This document shows, piece by piece, positions 31,792 to 40,151 of a stretch of 40,151 bases of DNA. The notes under the pieces were generated by a model. That model did not search any database, was not told the DNA's origin, and was given only the letters and a program-made list of their open reading frames with translations. The stretch is from Bacteroidia bacterium (lineage in GTDB: Bacteria > Bacteroidota > Bacteroidia > NS11-12g > UBA955). The stretch covers positions 1 to 40,151 of the forward strand of contig JALRKL010000088.1 of assembly GCA_023268875.1 (NCBI GenBank), written 5' to 3'. Made by a program: the position numbers and the translations under genes. Numbering within the stretch: position 1 is the first letter of the stretch; each line of letters opens with the position of its first letter.

Positions 31792-32835
31792 CAAATTAGC
31801 TCCTAAGGTTGGGATAATTATACCGGAATCTCGCGTTTCCGCTTTTATCCGTTCTAGTTCACGTTGCGGCTTTCCTATGGGTTCATCACTCAAATCGAAT
31901 GTGCCATAATGCATCGGGATGAAGTATTTTGCCTTCAAGTCTTTAAAAGCTTTATATGACTTGCTCGGACTAGAATGATTGTCTTCCATGAACCATTCAG
32001 GTTCATAGGCGCCAATTCCTAAAATCGCATAATCGATTTGGGGAAATAATTTAGCGATGTCCTTGTAATGAGAGCCATAGCCAGAATCCCCTCCAAAATA
32101 AATCGTGATACCGTCAATTTTCAGTATAAACGAACCCCATAATCGTTGATTTGTATCGGTTAATCCTCTTTTTGACCAATGTCTCGTAGGCAGAAAATAA
32201 AGTTCAAAACCTTCAGTTTTATACTGTTGATACCATCCCGCTTCTTGTCCTTTAGCCCCTTTGAGAAACTTTTCTAAAATTGGGCTCATATTTAATCCCG
32301 AAAAGAACCGAATCTCTGGATTGTATTTAACCATTTTTCGTAAACTCGCTTTATCGCAGTGATCGCGATGATCGTGCGACATAAGAACAAAATTGATAGC
32401 TGGCATATCAGAAGGCTCGATGGGCAGCTTCGACCAACGCTTTATAACCGAGGCCTTTTTAAATACAGGGTCAGTTATAAAGTGTATACCCTTAACCCTA
32501 ATAATAAAGGTAGCATGCCCCAACCAATAAATCCCGTCCTCTTTTCCTTCTTTTAATGAAGTCAAATCTTCTGAAATGGGCAAACGAAACGTATCTTGTT
32601 TTTTCTCTTGTTCGTAGGGATTCTTTTTACTTTTCCAACGCCATACATCGGAGAAATCCTTAGACATCGGAAATTCGTGATTTTGATACATTTTTTTATG
32701 CACGGGATTTCCTGTCCATTTGAGCAGGGTGTCCACTCCTTTAACAAAAGGAATATCGGGATTGAATGACGGTAGTTTTTTGGACATTTCGCAAGAACTT
32801 AGAAAACAAAAAATTGCAATTATCGCATTACGCAT
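31780..32835 (-). CDS. MBL-fold metallo-hydrolase lipoprotein, NAPE-PLD-like
   Basis: A 351-residue protein that starts MRNAIIAIFCFLSSC, a lipoprotein signal with cysteine at residue 15. The body is a metallo-beta-lactamase fold: GHATFIIRVKGIHFITDPVF, the metal site SHDHRDHCD (HxHxDH), then RHWSKRG, WGSFILKIDGITIYFGGDSGYG, and MHYGTFDLSDEP. This order fits the NAPE-PLD-like/UlaG-like branch of phosphodiesterases and lactonases rather than beta-lactamases. The substrate may be a membrane lipid or a small metabolite. I use the ATG at 32833-32835, which overlaps the mfd stop by eight bases and gives the lipobox; an ATG at 32862 adds nine residues and removes the clean leader. It converges exactly on the DUF5723-like gene. 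Confidence 0.87.
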   Translation of the reverse strand: MRNAIIAIFCFLSSCEMSKKLPSFNPDIPFVKGVDTLLKWTGNPVHKKMYQNHEFPMSKDFSDVWRWKSKKNPYEQEKKQDTFRLPISEDLTSLKEGKEDGIYWLGHATFIIRVKGIHFITDPVFKKASVIKRWSKLPIEPSDMPAINFVLMSHDHRDHCDKASLRKMVKYNPEIRFFSGLNMSPILEKFLKGAKGQEAGWYQQYKTEGFELYFLPTRHWSKRGLTDTNQRLWGSFILKIDGITIYFGGDSGYGSHYKDIAKLFPQIDYAILGIGAYEPEWFMEDNHSSPSKSYKAFKDLKAKYFIPMHYGTFDLSDEPIGKPQRELERIKAETRDSGIIIPTLGANLMKR

Positions 32836-35800
32836 GTGCTTCGGCATTAGGTTTGAGGGCATTTTTCCATTCGTTCAGCTCGTAAAGCCCCTGAAATACG
32901 TCCGTAACTCCTCTAACCTCTACTATGAATGCTTTATCCGTTTGCTTGGCATTATATTTATTTGGATTTTGCGCCAACATACCTATCAAAAAGCTGAATG
33001 CTTCGGATTGATATACAGCCGCATTTGAATCTCCCGGGAAAAAACAACGCATTTTAGACGGAGTAAGGGCCACTTTTTCCAATCCGAGTTCCTTAGCCGC
33101 CCATTTTAATCGAATCGAATCAACCAAAGCCAGCACCTCCTTGGGTGGTTTTCCAAAACGGTCTTTCAACTCCGATAAAAAGTCACGCAATCCTAATTCA
33201 GTTTTTACATTCGACAATTCACTATATAAACTGATACGCTCGGATGTTTGGGTCACATATTCCGAAGGAATTAATATTTCATAATAGGTATCAATCTGGC
33301 AATCTCGGCTCTCAATACTCTCATTTGCATCCTCAAATAGATTTGTAAACTCCTCTTTTTTCAACTCTTGTAACGCTTCATCCAAAATTTTGTGATACAT
33401 GTCAAAACCCATATCGGCAATAAATCCACTTTGTTCAGCCCCTAACAAATTTCCGGCTCCTCGAATATCAAGGTCGCGCATTGCCACCTGAAATCCACTA
33501 CCCAATTCAGAATACTCTTCTAAAGTTCGCAACCTTTTACGAGAATCTTCCGGCAAGCCTGATATAGGCGGACTCAATAAATAACAAAACGCTTTTGTAT
33601 TGCTCCTACCCACACGTCCGCGCATTTGATGCAAATCAGAAAGCCCAAACATGTGCGCATTATTGATAATAATGGTATTGGCATTGGGTATATCCAAGCC
33701 GCTTTCAATTATACTCGTAGCAACCAACACATCGTACTCTCCCTCAATAAAGCGAACCATTACATCTTCCAGTTTATGCCCTTCCATTTGACCGTGTGCC
33801 ACACAAACGCGCGCTTCGGGCACTTCCCGCTCAATCATTGCCGCTAAATCGTAGATATCCTTAATACGGGTATGCACCACAAAGGCTTGTCCCCCGCGAT
33901 TAATTTCGTCGGTAATCGCCTTTTGGATGGTCTCCTTGTTAAAAACCGCCAATTCCGTATGTACCGGCTGTCTATTAGGCGGAGGTGTATTGATAATACT
34001 TAAATCGCGCGCTCCCATTAAACTAAAATGTAATGTACGCGGTATTGGAGTCGCCGTTAAGGTAAGCGTGTCTACATTTACCCGGATGCTCTTCAGTTTT
34101 TCTTTCGCCCCTACTCCGAATTTTTGCTCTTCATCGATTATTAAAAGACCTAAATCTTTGAATTTTATATCCTTTCCAATCAACCTATGCGTACCGATAA
34201 TAATATCAACTTCCCCACTTTGCAATTTGCGAATCGTTTCTTTTTGATCCTTAGCAGACTTGAACCGGTTCAAATATTCTACATTTACGGGGAAGCCTTG
34301 GTAACGCTTCCGAAAGCTTCGATAATGTTGCTGAGCTAAGATCGTTGTAGGAACTAAAACGGCCACTTGTTTAGAATCGCAAACTGCTTTAAACGCTGCA
34401 CGCATGGCTACTTCCGTTTTCCCAAATCCAACATCACCGCAAACCAAACGGTCCATAGGTTGCTCATTTTCCATATCTTTCTTCACCGCATCAATTGCCT
34501 TGCCTTGGTCGGGTGTATCTTCATAAAAAAAAGATGCTTCCAGCTCCATTTGCAAGTAATTATCCGCAGAAAATGCAAAACCTTTTTCCTTTTTTCGCTG
34601 CGCATACAATTGAATCAACTCACGGGCAATATCTTTAACCTTCTTTTTAGTGGTCCTCTTTTGCTTTTCCCAAGCCCCCGAACCTAGTTTATGCAGCGTT
34701 GGCTTGGTTCCATCTTTGCCACTGTATTTGCTTACTTTATGAAGGCTATTAACCGATACATAAAGCAAATCATTATCCCTATATACAATTCTTAACGCCT
34801 CTTGCTTTACCCCATTAACATCCATGGTTTCCAAACCGGCAAATTTGCCAATGCCATGATCGATATGGGTTATAAAATCACCCGGTTTTAAATTTCGTAA
34901 CTCTCTTAAAGAAATAGAGGTACTGCCAGATTGACTGTCGCGGGATTTAGGCTTATAATATTTATCAAAAAGCTGATGCTCCGTAATACACGCGAGTTTG
35001 CTTTCGTGGTCGACAAATCCGCTCGCCAAACCTACATATACAGGCGAAAACAATTCGTCCATTTGCTGTTCCTTCAATAGAACTTGAAGACGTTCAATTT
35101 GACGGTTATTATCGCTAAATACCAAGGTTTTGTACCCTTTTTGTTTATACTCTTGCAGCCACTGTTGCAACAGCTCCATATTGCGTTTAAAGATGGGCTG
35201 CGGTTCTTGTTCAAACGCTACCGTATCGTGAGGAGCATCCGGTTTATCGCCACCCAATTGAATTTTCTTAAACGGATTTGACATTTCCTGAAATTCTTTT
35301 GGGGTTAACCAAACTTCATTGGGATGCCTTCCATCAAATTCCCCTGAGTCTAACTTAGTCTGATGATAATTCTGTAATGCAAACTCCCACATTTTCACCA
35401 AGTCGGTGAACTGAAGTTCGGGTTCGATCCAATACAACAGGGTATCAGATTCAAAATAATTAAGGATAGGCGTACGTTTTATTTGCTGCTCTCGAAGTTT
35501 AGGAACCAAACTGAAGTGGGCCATTTCCTTAATTGACAATTGAGTATTTACATCAAAAGCCCGAATATTATCGATTATATCTCCATCTAATTCTAATCTA
35601 AACGGATATTCATGAGCAAATGAGAACAAATCCAGGATTCCGCCCCTGATACTAAATTGACCCGGCTCCATCACAAAATCCTCCCGCTCAAATCCATTGT
35701 CGTAAAGAAACTCGGTTAGAAAATCAATATCCAGGTTTTGACCTTTACTGATCTCAAAGGTATTACTCTCCAAATCTGATTTTTCTACTACATGTTCTGC

Positions 35801-36178
35801 CAATGCGCTGCCGTAGGTGACCACAATCCGCCGCGGATTTTTACGCAATCCATTTAGCGTTTCTATCCGTTCCTGCACATGCATTGCATGCTCCCGATCG
35901 GAACGATACGCTTTCACAAAAGAATCTGGAAGAAAATAAATAGATTGCCCGGGAAGTAAATTCTCGAGATCTGACTTGATATATTGCGCTTCTACTTTAT
36001 TTGGTGCAACTACGAGTATGGGACGTTGATTTTTGGCATAAGTCGTTGCCATCAACAGTGACCTACCAGAACCAAAAAGTCCTTTGGTAAAGATCCATTT
36101 ATTTCCCGTAAGATGTCCTAAAAAATCTTGTGTCGCCTCAAACTGAGATTGATGCGACAATATATCTCGAGTATTCAT
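32828..36178 (-). CDS. mfd: Transcription-repair coupling factor
   Basis: A 1116-residue full-length Mfd, the translocase that removes stalled RNA polymerase and recruits UvrA to the lesion. In order: an N-terminal UvrB-like region (ATTYAKNQRPILVVAPN, later QFSIRGGILDLFSFAHEYPFRLE), the RNA polymerase-interacting domain (LKPGDFITHIDHGIGKFAGLE), then the RecG-like helicase with Walker A GDVGFGKTEVAMRAA at about 581-595 and the Walker B DEEQ at 682-685. The TRG motif region MRGRVGRSNTKAFCY and a C-terminal TRCF domain follow. All motifs are intact. It starts 45 bases after the transketolase C-half stop and is translationally coupled to the downstream lipoprotein. I see no promoter of its own. 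Confidence 0.96.
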   Translation of the reverse strand: MNTRDILSHQSQFEATQDFLGHLTGNKWIFTKGLFGSGRSLLMATTYAKNQRPILVVAPNKVEAQYIKSDLENLLPGQSIYFLPDSFVKAYRSDREHAMHVQERIETLNGLRKNPRRIVVTYGSALAEHVVEKSDLESNTFEISKGQNLDIDFLTEFLYDNGFEREDFVMEPGQFSIRGGILDLFSFAHEYPFRLELDGDIIDNIRAFDVNTQLSIKEMAHFSLVPKLREQQIKRTPILNYFESDTLLYWIEPELQFTDLVKMWEFALQNYHQTKLDSGEFDGRHPNEVWLTPKEFQEMSNPFKKIQLGGDKPDAPHDTVAFEQEPQPIFKRNMELLQQWLQEYKQKGYKTLVFSDNNRQIERLQVLLKEQQMDELFSPVYVGLASGFVDHESKLACITEHQLFDKYYKPKSRDSQSGSTSISLRELRNLKPGDFITHIDHGIGKFAGLETMDVNGVKQEALRIVYRDNDLLYVSVNSLHKVSKYSGKDGTKPTLHKLGSGAWEKQKRTTKKKVKDIARELIQLYAQRKKEKGFAFSADNYLQMELEASFFYEDTPDQGKAIDAVKKDMENEQPMDRLVCGDVGFGKTEVAMRAAFKAVCDSKQVAVLVPTTILAQQHYRSFRKRYQGFPVNVEYLNRFKSAKDQKETIRKLQSGEVDIIIGTHRLIGKDIKFKDLGLLIIDEEQKFGVGAKEKLKSIRVNVDTLTLTATPIPRTLHFSLMGARDLSIINTPPPNRQPVHTELAVFNKETIQKAITDEINRGGQAFVVHTRIKDIYDLAAMIEREVPEARVCVAHGQMEGHKLEDVMVRFIEGEYDVLVATSIIESGLDIPNANTIIINNAHMFGLSDLHQMRGRVGRSNTKAFCYLLSPPISGLPEDSRKRLRTLEEYSELGSGFQVAMRDLDIRGAGNLLGAEQSGFIADMGFDMYHKILDEALQELKKEEFTNLFEDANESIESRDCQIDTYYEILIPSEYVTQTSERISLYSELSNVKTELGLRDFLSELKDRFGKPPKEVLALVDSIRLKWAAKELGLEKVALTPSKMRCFFPGDSNAAVYQSEAFSFLIGMLAQNPNKYNAKQTDKAFIVEVRGVTDVFQGLYELNEWKNALKPNAEAHA

Positions 36179-36223
36179 AAACCGCTCCGCTAGTAAGGAA
36201 ACCCTTAATAGCCCAAAAGAGTT

Positions 36224-37180
36224 TTAGTTTTTACGAGAAATTGCCCTTTCGGCTGCAGCCGTGATATCAGAATGATCCAAACCATACTTCACCAATAATT
36301 GATCGGGAGTACCGCTTTCACCAAACGAATCGTTCACAGCAACCATTTCTAACGGAGTTGGCAACTTGCGCGCAAGCAATTGAGCAATAGAATCACCCAT
36401 ACCACCATTCATTTGATGCTCCTCAGCAGTAACTACACATCCCGTTTTCTTGGCCGAATTGATAACTGCCTCTACATCTAGTGGCTTAATGGTGTGGATA
36501 TTGATGATTTCTGCCGAAATGCCTTTTTCCGCCAGTTGTTGACCGGCTTGAATTGCTTTCCATACTAAATGGCCGGTAGCAAAAATACTCACATCGGTAC
36601 CTTCGTTTAACATTAAGGCTTTTCCAATTTCAAACGGCGTATCTTCACTAATAAATACTGGCCATTTGGGTCTACCAAAACGCAAGTACACAGGGCCGAA
36701 ATATTTCGCAATTGCAATAGTGGCTGCCTTAGTTTGATTGTAATCACATGGGTTTATCACCACCATACCAGGCAACATTTTCATTAAGCCTATATCTTCC
36801 AGTATCTGATGTGTAGCCCCATCTTCACCCAGGGTTAGTCCGGCATGCGAAGCACAAATTTTAACATTGGCATGGCTGTAAGCAATACTTTGCCGTATTT
36901 GATCGTATACACGTCCTGTTGAAAAATTAGCAAACGTTCCTGTAAAAGGAATCTTTCCAGCCAAGGCCATACCAGCGGCAACGCCCATCATGTTCGCTTC
37001 CATAATTCCCGCCTGAAAAAAGCGATCAGGAAATTCGTCTTTAAACAAATTCATCACGAGCGAACCCGTTAAGTCGGCACACATGGCCACTACACGGGGA
37101 TCTTGTTTTCCGATTTCTAACAAACCGGCGCCAAAGCCGCTACGCGTGTCTTTGTTGTCCAATATTTCAAAAGATTTCAT
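36224..37180 (-). CDS. Transketolase, C-terminal subunit
   Basis: A 318-residue protein covering the pyrimidine-binding and C-terminal domains of transketolase. It contains MCADLTGSLVMNLFKDEFPDRFFQAGIMEANMMGVAAGMALAG, with the catalytic glutamate in GIMEANM, and SHAGLTLGEDGATHQ, then a C-terminal domain from EIGKALMLNEGTDVSIFATGHLV. Together with the N-terminal subunit it makes a complete thiamine diphosphate-dependent transketolase for the pentose phosphate pathway. Split transketolase is common in Bacteroidota and archaea. Here the two halves are not adjacent: a 457-residue VWA protein gene separates them, starting six bases upstream of this gene's ATG. Confidence 0.95.
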   Translation of the reverse strand: MKSFEILDNKDTRSGFGAGLLEIGKQDPRVVAMCADLTGSLVMNLFKDEFPDRFFQAGIMEANMMGVAAGMALAGKIPFTGTFANFSTGRVYDQIRQSIAYSHANVKICASHAGLTLGEDGATHQILEDIGLMKMLPGMVVINPCDYNQTKAATIAIAKYFGPVYLRFGRPKWPVFISEDTPFEIGKALMLNEGTDVSIFATGHLVWKAIQAGQQLAEKGISAEIINIHTIKPLDVEAVINSAKKTGCVVTAEEHQMNGGMGDSIAQLLARKLPTPLEMVAVNDSFGESGTPDQLLVKYGLDHSDITAAAERAISRKN

Positions 37181-37185
37181 AGAGT

Positions 37186-38559
37186 TTATAATGCAATCGT
37201 TGTGTTTATTCCACTGGAAATAGTAAAAGGCATTTTCTTGGTGTAAAGGGTTCTCGTTTCACTTTTCAAACGGTAAACTACCGAATAATTACCCGGCTGC
37301 ATGATAATTTCATGCCTACCAGCCGTAGATGGGATATCCTTTACCCAGATCATTTTACCGTCAACTTCTTGAAAAATAGAGCCCGATAAGTCCCTTCCGG
37401 TTTTCAAGGATAACATTCCTGGGGAAGGAATTTCGATAATACGAGTCTTATTTTGTGAAATTGTGAGGTTGTTAAAGCGTAATCGCGGAGTACTTAATAT
37501 TTCGATATCGTAGGAACCCGTGAGATACTTCTGCTTGGTATTAAACACTTGGTGGTGCACGGTTTCCATGTTGCCTTTGCGCCTCACAATAGCATGAAGC
37601 TCTTTGTAATTTGTTATCCCGCCTATCTTCAAATGCAAATCACCTCGTGGTGTTGAGGCGGCCAATGTGTTATGCCTTCCCGGTATGACTTCGAAGTTGT
37701 TTTTCTCAACTGGGGGAAGTGTGTGAACGACCATATCGTAACGTCGCAATGGGTCTAAATAAAGGGTATCTGGAATTCCTTTCCCATTCATCGTATGAAC
37801 AACATGTTCGACCAAACTGCCATTGTCCGAATCGTACAAACTCAGAGGCACATCCGTTTCTGTGGGTCTTCCTTGATCGTCTAAAAGATTAATCTGTACC
37901 GAGGTATTGTTCAAGACTTGTTTAACAATAACACCGATTATTTTATTAAACTGGTCTATCCCTTCCGCATTATAGTAGGTGCCTGCACATGAATAATTCT
38001 TTCTAAAAGACTCGGCATCGGTGCCCATTCCCACAATAAACGGCCTTAAAATGATTCCTTTTTTCTGTAGTAAAGTACTTACCTCACAAGGATCACCAGG
38101 ACATTCCTCAACACCATCCGTTATTATAATGATTACGTTTCTCGCGGTTTTATCTTGGGGGAAATCGCTTTCCGTTGCCAACAACGATTGCGTAATCGAC
38201 GTATAACCCAAGGGCTTTAATCCGCGTAAGGTTTGTCTAAATTGCTTATGATTAAAAGCGGAAAACGGAACTTCTAGTTTTGTATCGTTACAGTCTCTAA
38301 GAGAATTGGGTTTGTTATGTCCAAAAACCCGTAAACCAATTTCGACATCCTGCACTTGGCGTAATGAATCGGCCATATTGGATAGCAGCGTAACGGCAAC
38401 TGCCCAACGATTCACATCTTCCATTTCGGCCAACATACTTCCACTAGCGTCCAATAGGAAAAGTATGCGCGTTTTTCTACCTTCAAAGGCATTAATTATT
38501 TGGGCTTGTGTGAACTGACTTCCCCAAATAAAAATGAATAAAAACGCTATTTTCCTCAT
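37186..38559 (-). CDS. Secreted VWA-domain protein, between the transketolase halves
   Basis: A 457-residue protein with a signal peptide ending at residue 20 (MRKIAFLFIFIWGSQFTQAQ). A von Willebrand factor A domain follows at about 28-215: the MIDAS motif DASGSM is at 37-42, with the T in GYTSITQS and the D in IIIITDGVEE supplying the other metal ligands. The C-terminal half is beta-rich without a motif I recognise (DVPLSLYDSDNGSLVEHVVHT, LTGSYDIEILSTPRLRFNNL, MPFTISSGINTT). No T9SS sorting domain or membrane anchor is visible, so it is probably periplasmic. Its partner is unknown. It starts 12 bases after the transketolase N-half stop and ends six bases before the C-half, so it is in the same transcript. 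Confidence 0.85.
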   Translation of the reverse strand: MRKIAFLFIFIWGSQFTQAQIINAFEGRKTRILFLLDASGSMLAEMEDVNRWAVAVTLLSNMADSLRQVQDVEIGLRVFGHNKPNSLRDCNDTKLEVPFSAFNHKQFRQTLRGLKPLGYTSITQSLLATESDFPQDKTARNVIIIITDGVEECPGDPCEVSTLLQKKGIILRPFIVGMGTDAESFRKNYSCAGTYYNAEGIDQFNKIIGVIVKQVLNNTSVQINLLDDQGRPTETDVPLSLYDSDNGSLVEHVVHTMNGKGIPDTLYLDPLRRYDMVVHTLPPVEKNNFEVIPGRHNTLAASTPRGDLHLKIGGITNYKELHAIVRRKGNMETVHHQVFNTKQKYLTGSYDIEILSTPRLRFNNLTISQNKTRIIEIPSPGMLSLKTGRDLSGSIFQEVDGKMIWVKDIPSTAGRHEIIMQPGNYSVVYRLKSETRTLYTKKMPFTISSGINTTIAL

Positions 38560-38571
38560 AGTCGTTGACTT

Positions 38572-39420
38572 TTAGTAATCGCCAAATTGTGTTTCGGGCA
38601 ATTGTGCTAAGGCTTTGGCCAACTGATCGTCGTTTGGAGCTTTGCCATGCCAAGCATGCGTACCCATCATAAAGTCTACGCCCTGACCCATTTCTGTTTT
38701 CATGATAATTACCACGGGCTTCCCACATCCCAAATGGTTTTGAGCTTGTGGCAAAATACGATGAATCTCGTCCCAATTATTTCCGTCCATTTCGATGGTC
38801 AACCAACCAAAAGCGCGGAACTTAGAAACCAACTCCGTAATTCCCATCACTTCCTCCGTGCTGCCGTCTATTTGCTGTTGGTTGAAGTCAACAGCCACCA
38901 AAATATTATCTAATTTATTGTGAGCGGCGAACATAACCGCTTCCCATATTTGACCTTCTTGCAATTCGCCATCTCCGGTTAGTGCCCATACAGTGCTCGA
39001 ATCGTTATCCAACTTTTTCTGCATGGCAAACCCCAACGCTACACTCAAACCTTGCCCAAGCGAACCTGTTGCAACACGAACTCCCGGAAGTCCTTCATGC
39101 GTCGTAGGATGCCCTTGCAAACGTGTATTTAACTTCCTAAAAGTTGCTAATTCATCTTTTGGGAAATAACCAGAACGTGCCAAAACACTGTAAAATACTG
39201 GAGAAATATGGCCATTACTCATAACAAATACGTCTTCCCCATTTCCGTGACCGGTGAAGTTTGAGGGATCGTGTTTCATGTAATGAAAATACAAAGCCGT
39301 AAGGTAATCGGCGCAACCCAAAGAACCTCCAGGGTGACCGCTGCTAACGGCATGTACCATACGTAAAATGTCGCGACGCACTTGACGTGCAATTTCGGGT
39401 AGTAAGTTTATGTCAGCCAT
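38572..39420 (-). CDS. Transketolase, N-terminal subunit
   Basis: A 282-residue subunit carrying the thiamine diphosphate pyrophosphate-binding domain. It has SSGHPGGSLGCADYLTALYFHYM, the GHISPVFYSVLARSGYFP segment, GSLGQGLSVALGFAM and the cofactor/magnesium-binding motif GDGELQEGQIWEAVMFAAHNKLDNILVAVDFNQQQIDG. All residues expected for cofactor binding appear present. It must pair with the C-terminal subunit encoded 1.4 kb downstream. A perfect -7 box lies seven bases upstream of its ATG, within the end of the Mur ligase gene, so this operon can be transcribed independently of the ligase. Confidence 0.96.
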   Translation of the reverse strand: MADINLLPEIARQVRRDILRMVHAVSSGHPGGSLGCADYLTALYFHYMKHDPSNFTGHGNGEDVFVMSNGHISPVFYSVLARSGYFPKDELATFRKLNTRLQGHPTTHEGLPGVRVATGSLGQGLSVALGFAMQKKLDNDSSTVWALTGDGELQEGQIWEAVMFAAHNKLDNILVAVDFNQQQIDGSTEEVMGITELVSKFRAFGWLTIEMDGNNWDEIHRILPQAQNHLGCGKPVVIIMKTEMGQGVDFMMGTHAWHGKAPNDDQLAKALAQLPETQFGDY

Positions 39421-39427
39421 AAAGGGG

Positions 39428-39456
39428 CAAAGTTAAGGGTTTCGTTTTTAATTAAA
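39428..39456 (-). promoter_or_regulatory. Promoter for the transketolase / VWA / mfd operon
   Basis: On the minus strand TTTA (plus-strand 39453-39456), a 17-base spacer and TAACTTTG (39428-39435) resemble the Bacteroidota promoter. The -7 box is exact and ends seven bases before the ATG at 39420, predicting an almost leaderless transcript. The -33 element overlaps the stop of the ligase gene. Confidence 0.55.
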
Positions 39457-40151
39457 CGATTTTTACGCCACCAAAATTGCCCGAACTCATCCATAAGGAT
39501 ACAACATTTTCATTTCCATTTTTTACCCGTAATTGCCAATCCTTCAGAGCCGCCGTTAAATCTATTGGATCGCTAAACAAGCGTACACTCCCTAAGCGGC
39601 TTTGCATTTCTTGAAAACTTGGGATGGGCATCCGCTTTAATTCAAAAACGTGGGGATCGTATAGAACCCATGCCTCATCTGCAGAATCAAATAAGCCTTT
39701 ATAGCCTTCCATGAATTCTGGTTGAAGGCTTGAATAAGTATGTAGTTCAAAAACAGATAAAAAGTACCGATTGGGAAATTGTTCGCGAACGGCGTTGACC
39801 GTTGCTGCAGCTTTAGAGGGCGCATGGGCAAAATCGCGAAATACAATTTCTTTGTCCCCCTCCGCAATGCACTCCAAACGCTTTGAAGTGCCCGGAAAAT
39901 CCGATAAATGCGACCAAGCCACTGCACGTTTTATGCCTAACTGTACAGCCAATTCCACCACACCACAAGCATTTTCAATATTGTGTTTTCCGAAAAATGG
40001 CAGCTGCTGCCGTTCTTTGGTATCCCAAAACAAAAGCGTACCAGAACCATTGGATTCGAAGCGAGGTGCGGAATAGGCTATCGCATTTTTATGCGTACGG
40101 CAAAGTTCACTAAGGCTTTCATCGCCATCATAGTAAACGCAAGTATCTTGA
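39452..40151 (-). CDS. Mur ligase family protein, Mpl-like (partial, 5' end outside window)
   Basis: The frame is open from the right edge (40150) to a stop at 39452, so this is the C-terminal 232 residues of a longer gene; a TTG at 40033 is an internal codon, not the start. It contains PFFGKHNIENACGVVELA, the GxHNxxNA motif of Mur ligases, the FAHAPSKAAATVNAVREQFPN segment (the D-x-A-H-x-P region of Mpl/MurC proteins), and FELHTYSSLQPEFMEGYKGLFDSADEAW, the Mpl pattern. Mpl reattaches recycled tripeptide to UDP-MurNAc. The N-terminal ATP-binding domain is outside, so MurC-like enzymes remain the alternative. The end of this gene carries the promoter of the next. Confidence 0.82.
   Translation of the reverse strand, partial: QDTCVYYDGDESLSELCRTHKNAIAYSAPRFESNGSGTLLFWDTKERQQLPFFGKHNIENACGVVELAVQLGIKRAVAWSHLSDFPGTSKRLECIAEGDKEIVFRDFAHAPSKAAATVNAVREQFPNRYFLSVFELHTYSSLQPEFMEGYKGLFDSADEAWVLYDPHVFELKRMPIPSFQEMQSRLGSVRLFSDPIDLTAALKDWQLRVKNGNENVVSLWMSSGNFGGVKIV

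Overview
The window looks like part of the chromosome of a free-living member of the Bacteroidota, probably near the Flavobacteriales; I cannot name a genus. The indications are a secreted protein with a type IX secretion (T9SS) C-terminal sorting domain, a PorW/SprE-like T9SS lipoprotein, repeated TAnnTTTG promoter boxes with almost no Shine-Dalgarno sequences, a split transketolase, the alternative GlmU-like family, and an ATP synthase cluster without atpD and atpC. No tRNA, rRNA, CRISPR array, insertion sequence or prophage was seen. The content is mostly core metabolism and envelope biology.

Layout. 1-96 is the tail of a GNAT acetyltransferase. 212-2886 (minus) is an LptF/LptG-family permease followed by an overlapping glycosyltransferase. 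2929-7223 (minus) is a vitamin B12 uptake operon: promoter, cobalamin riboswitch, TonB-dependent receptor, a DUF4465-like protein with a T9SS tail, and a DUF5074-like beta-propeller lipoprotein. 7296-10046 (plus) encodes a TolC-type channel and a membrane fusion protein with no inner-membrane pump beside them. A 56-residue membrane protein gene (minus) follows, then an M20 dipeptidase and a bifunctional Rel (p)ppGpp enzyme (plus).

13886-20332 (minus) holds a 122-residue membrane protein resembling an M23 peptidase without its catalytic domain, a bactofilin, AtpZ, an AtpI-like protein and atpB-E-F-H-A-G. Divergent from it are the PorW/SprE-like lipoprotein, a class A penicillin-binding protein, rpmE2 with a clear terminator, and a GlmU-like enzyme. 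A Crp-family regulator (minus) faces a lipoprotein plus DUF5723 outer-membrane gene pair (plus). The right end (minus) reads from a partial Mpl-like Mur ligase through the transketolase N-half, a secreted VWA protein, the transketolase C-half and mfd to a NAPE-PLD-like metallo-hydrolase lipoprotein.

The most interesting parts are: the B12 operon, where the presumed surface B12-binding partner is exported by T9SS rather than lipidated; the bactofilin and peptidase-less M23 relative fused transcriptionally to the ATP synthase genes; promoter boxes 4-7 nt from start codons, which suggests leaderless mRNAs; and a perfect palindrome at the junction of two convergent genes that makes both proteins end in LMKR. 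None of these amounts to a proven new system. They are the places where the sequence shows more than routine annotation.
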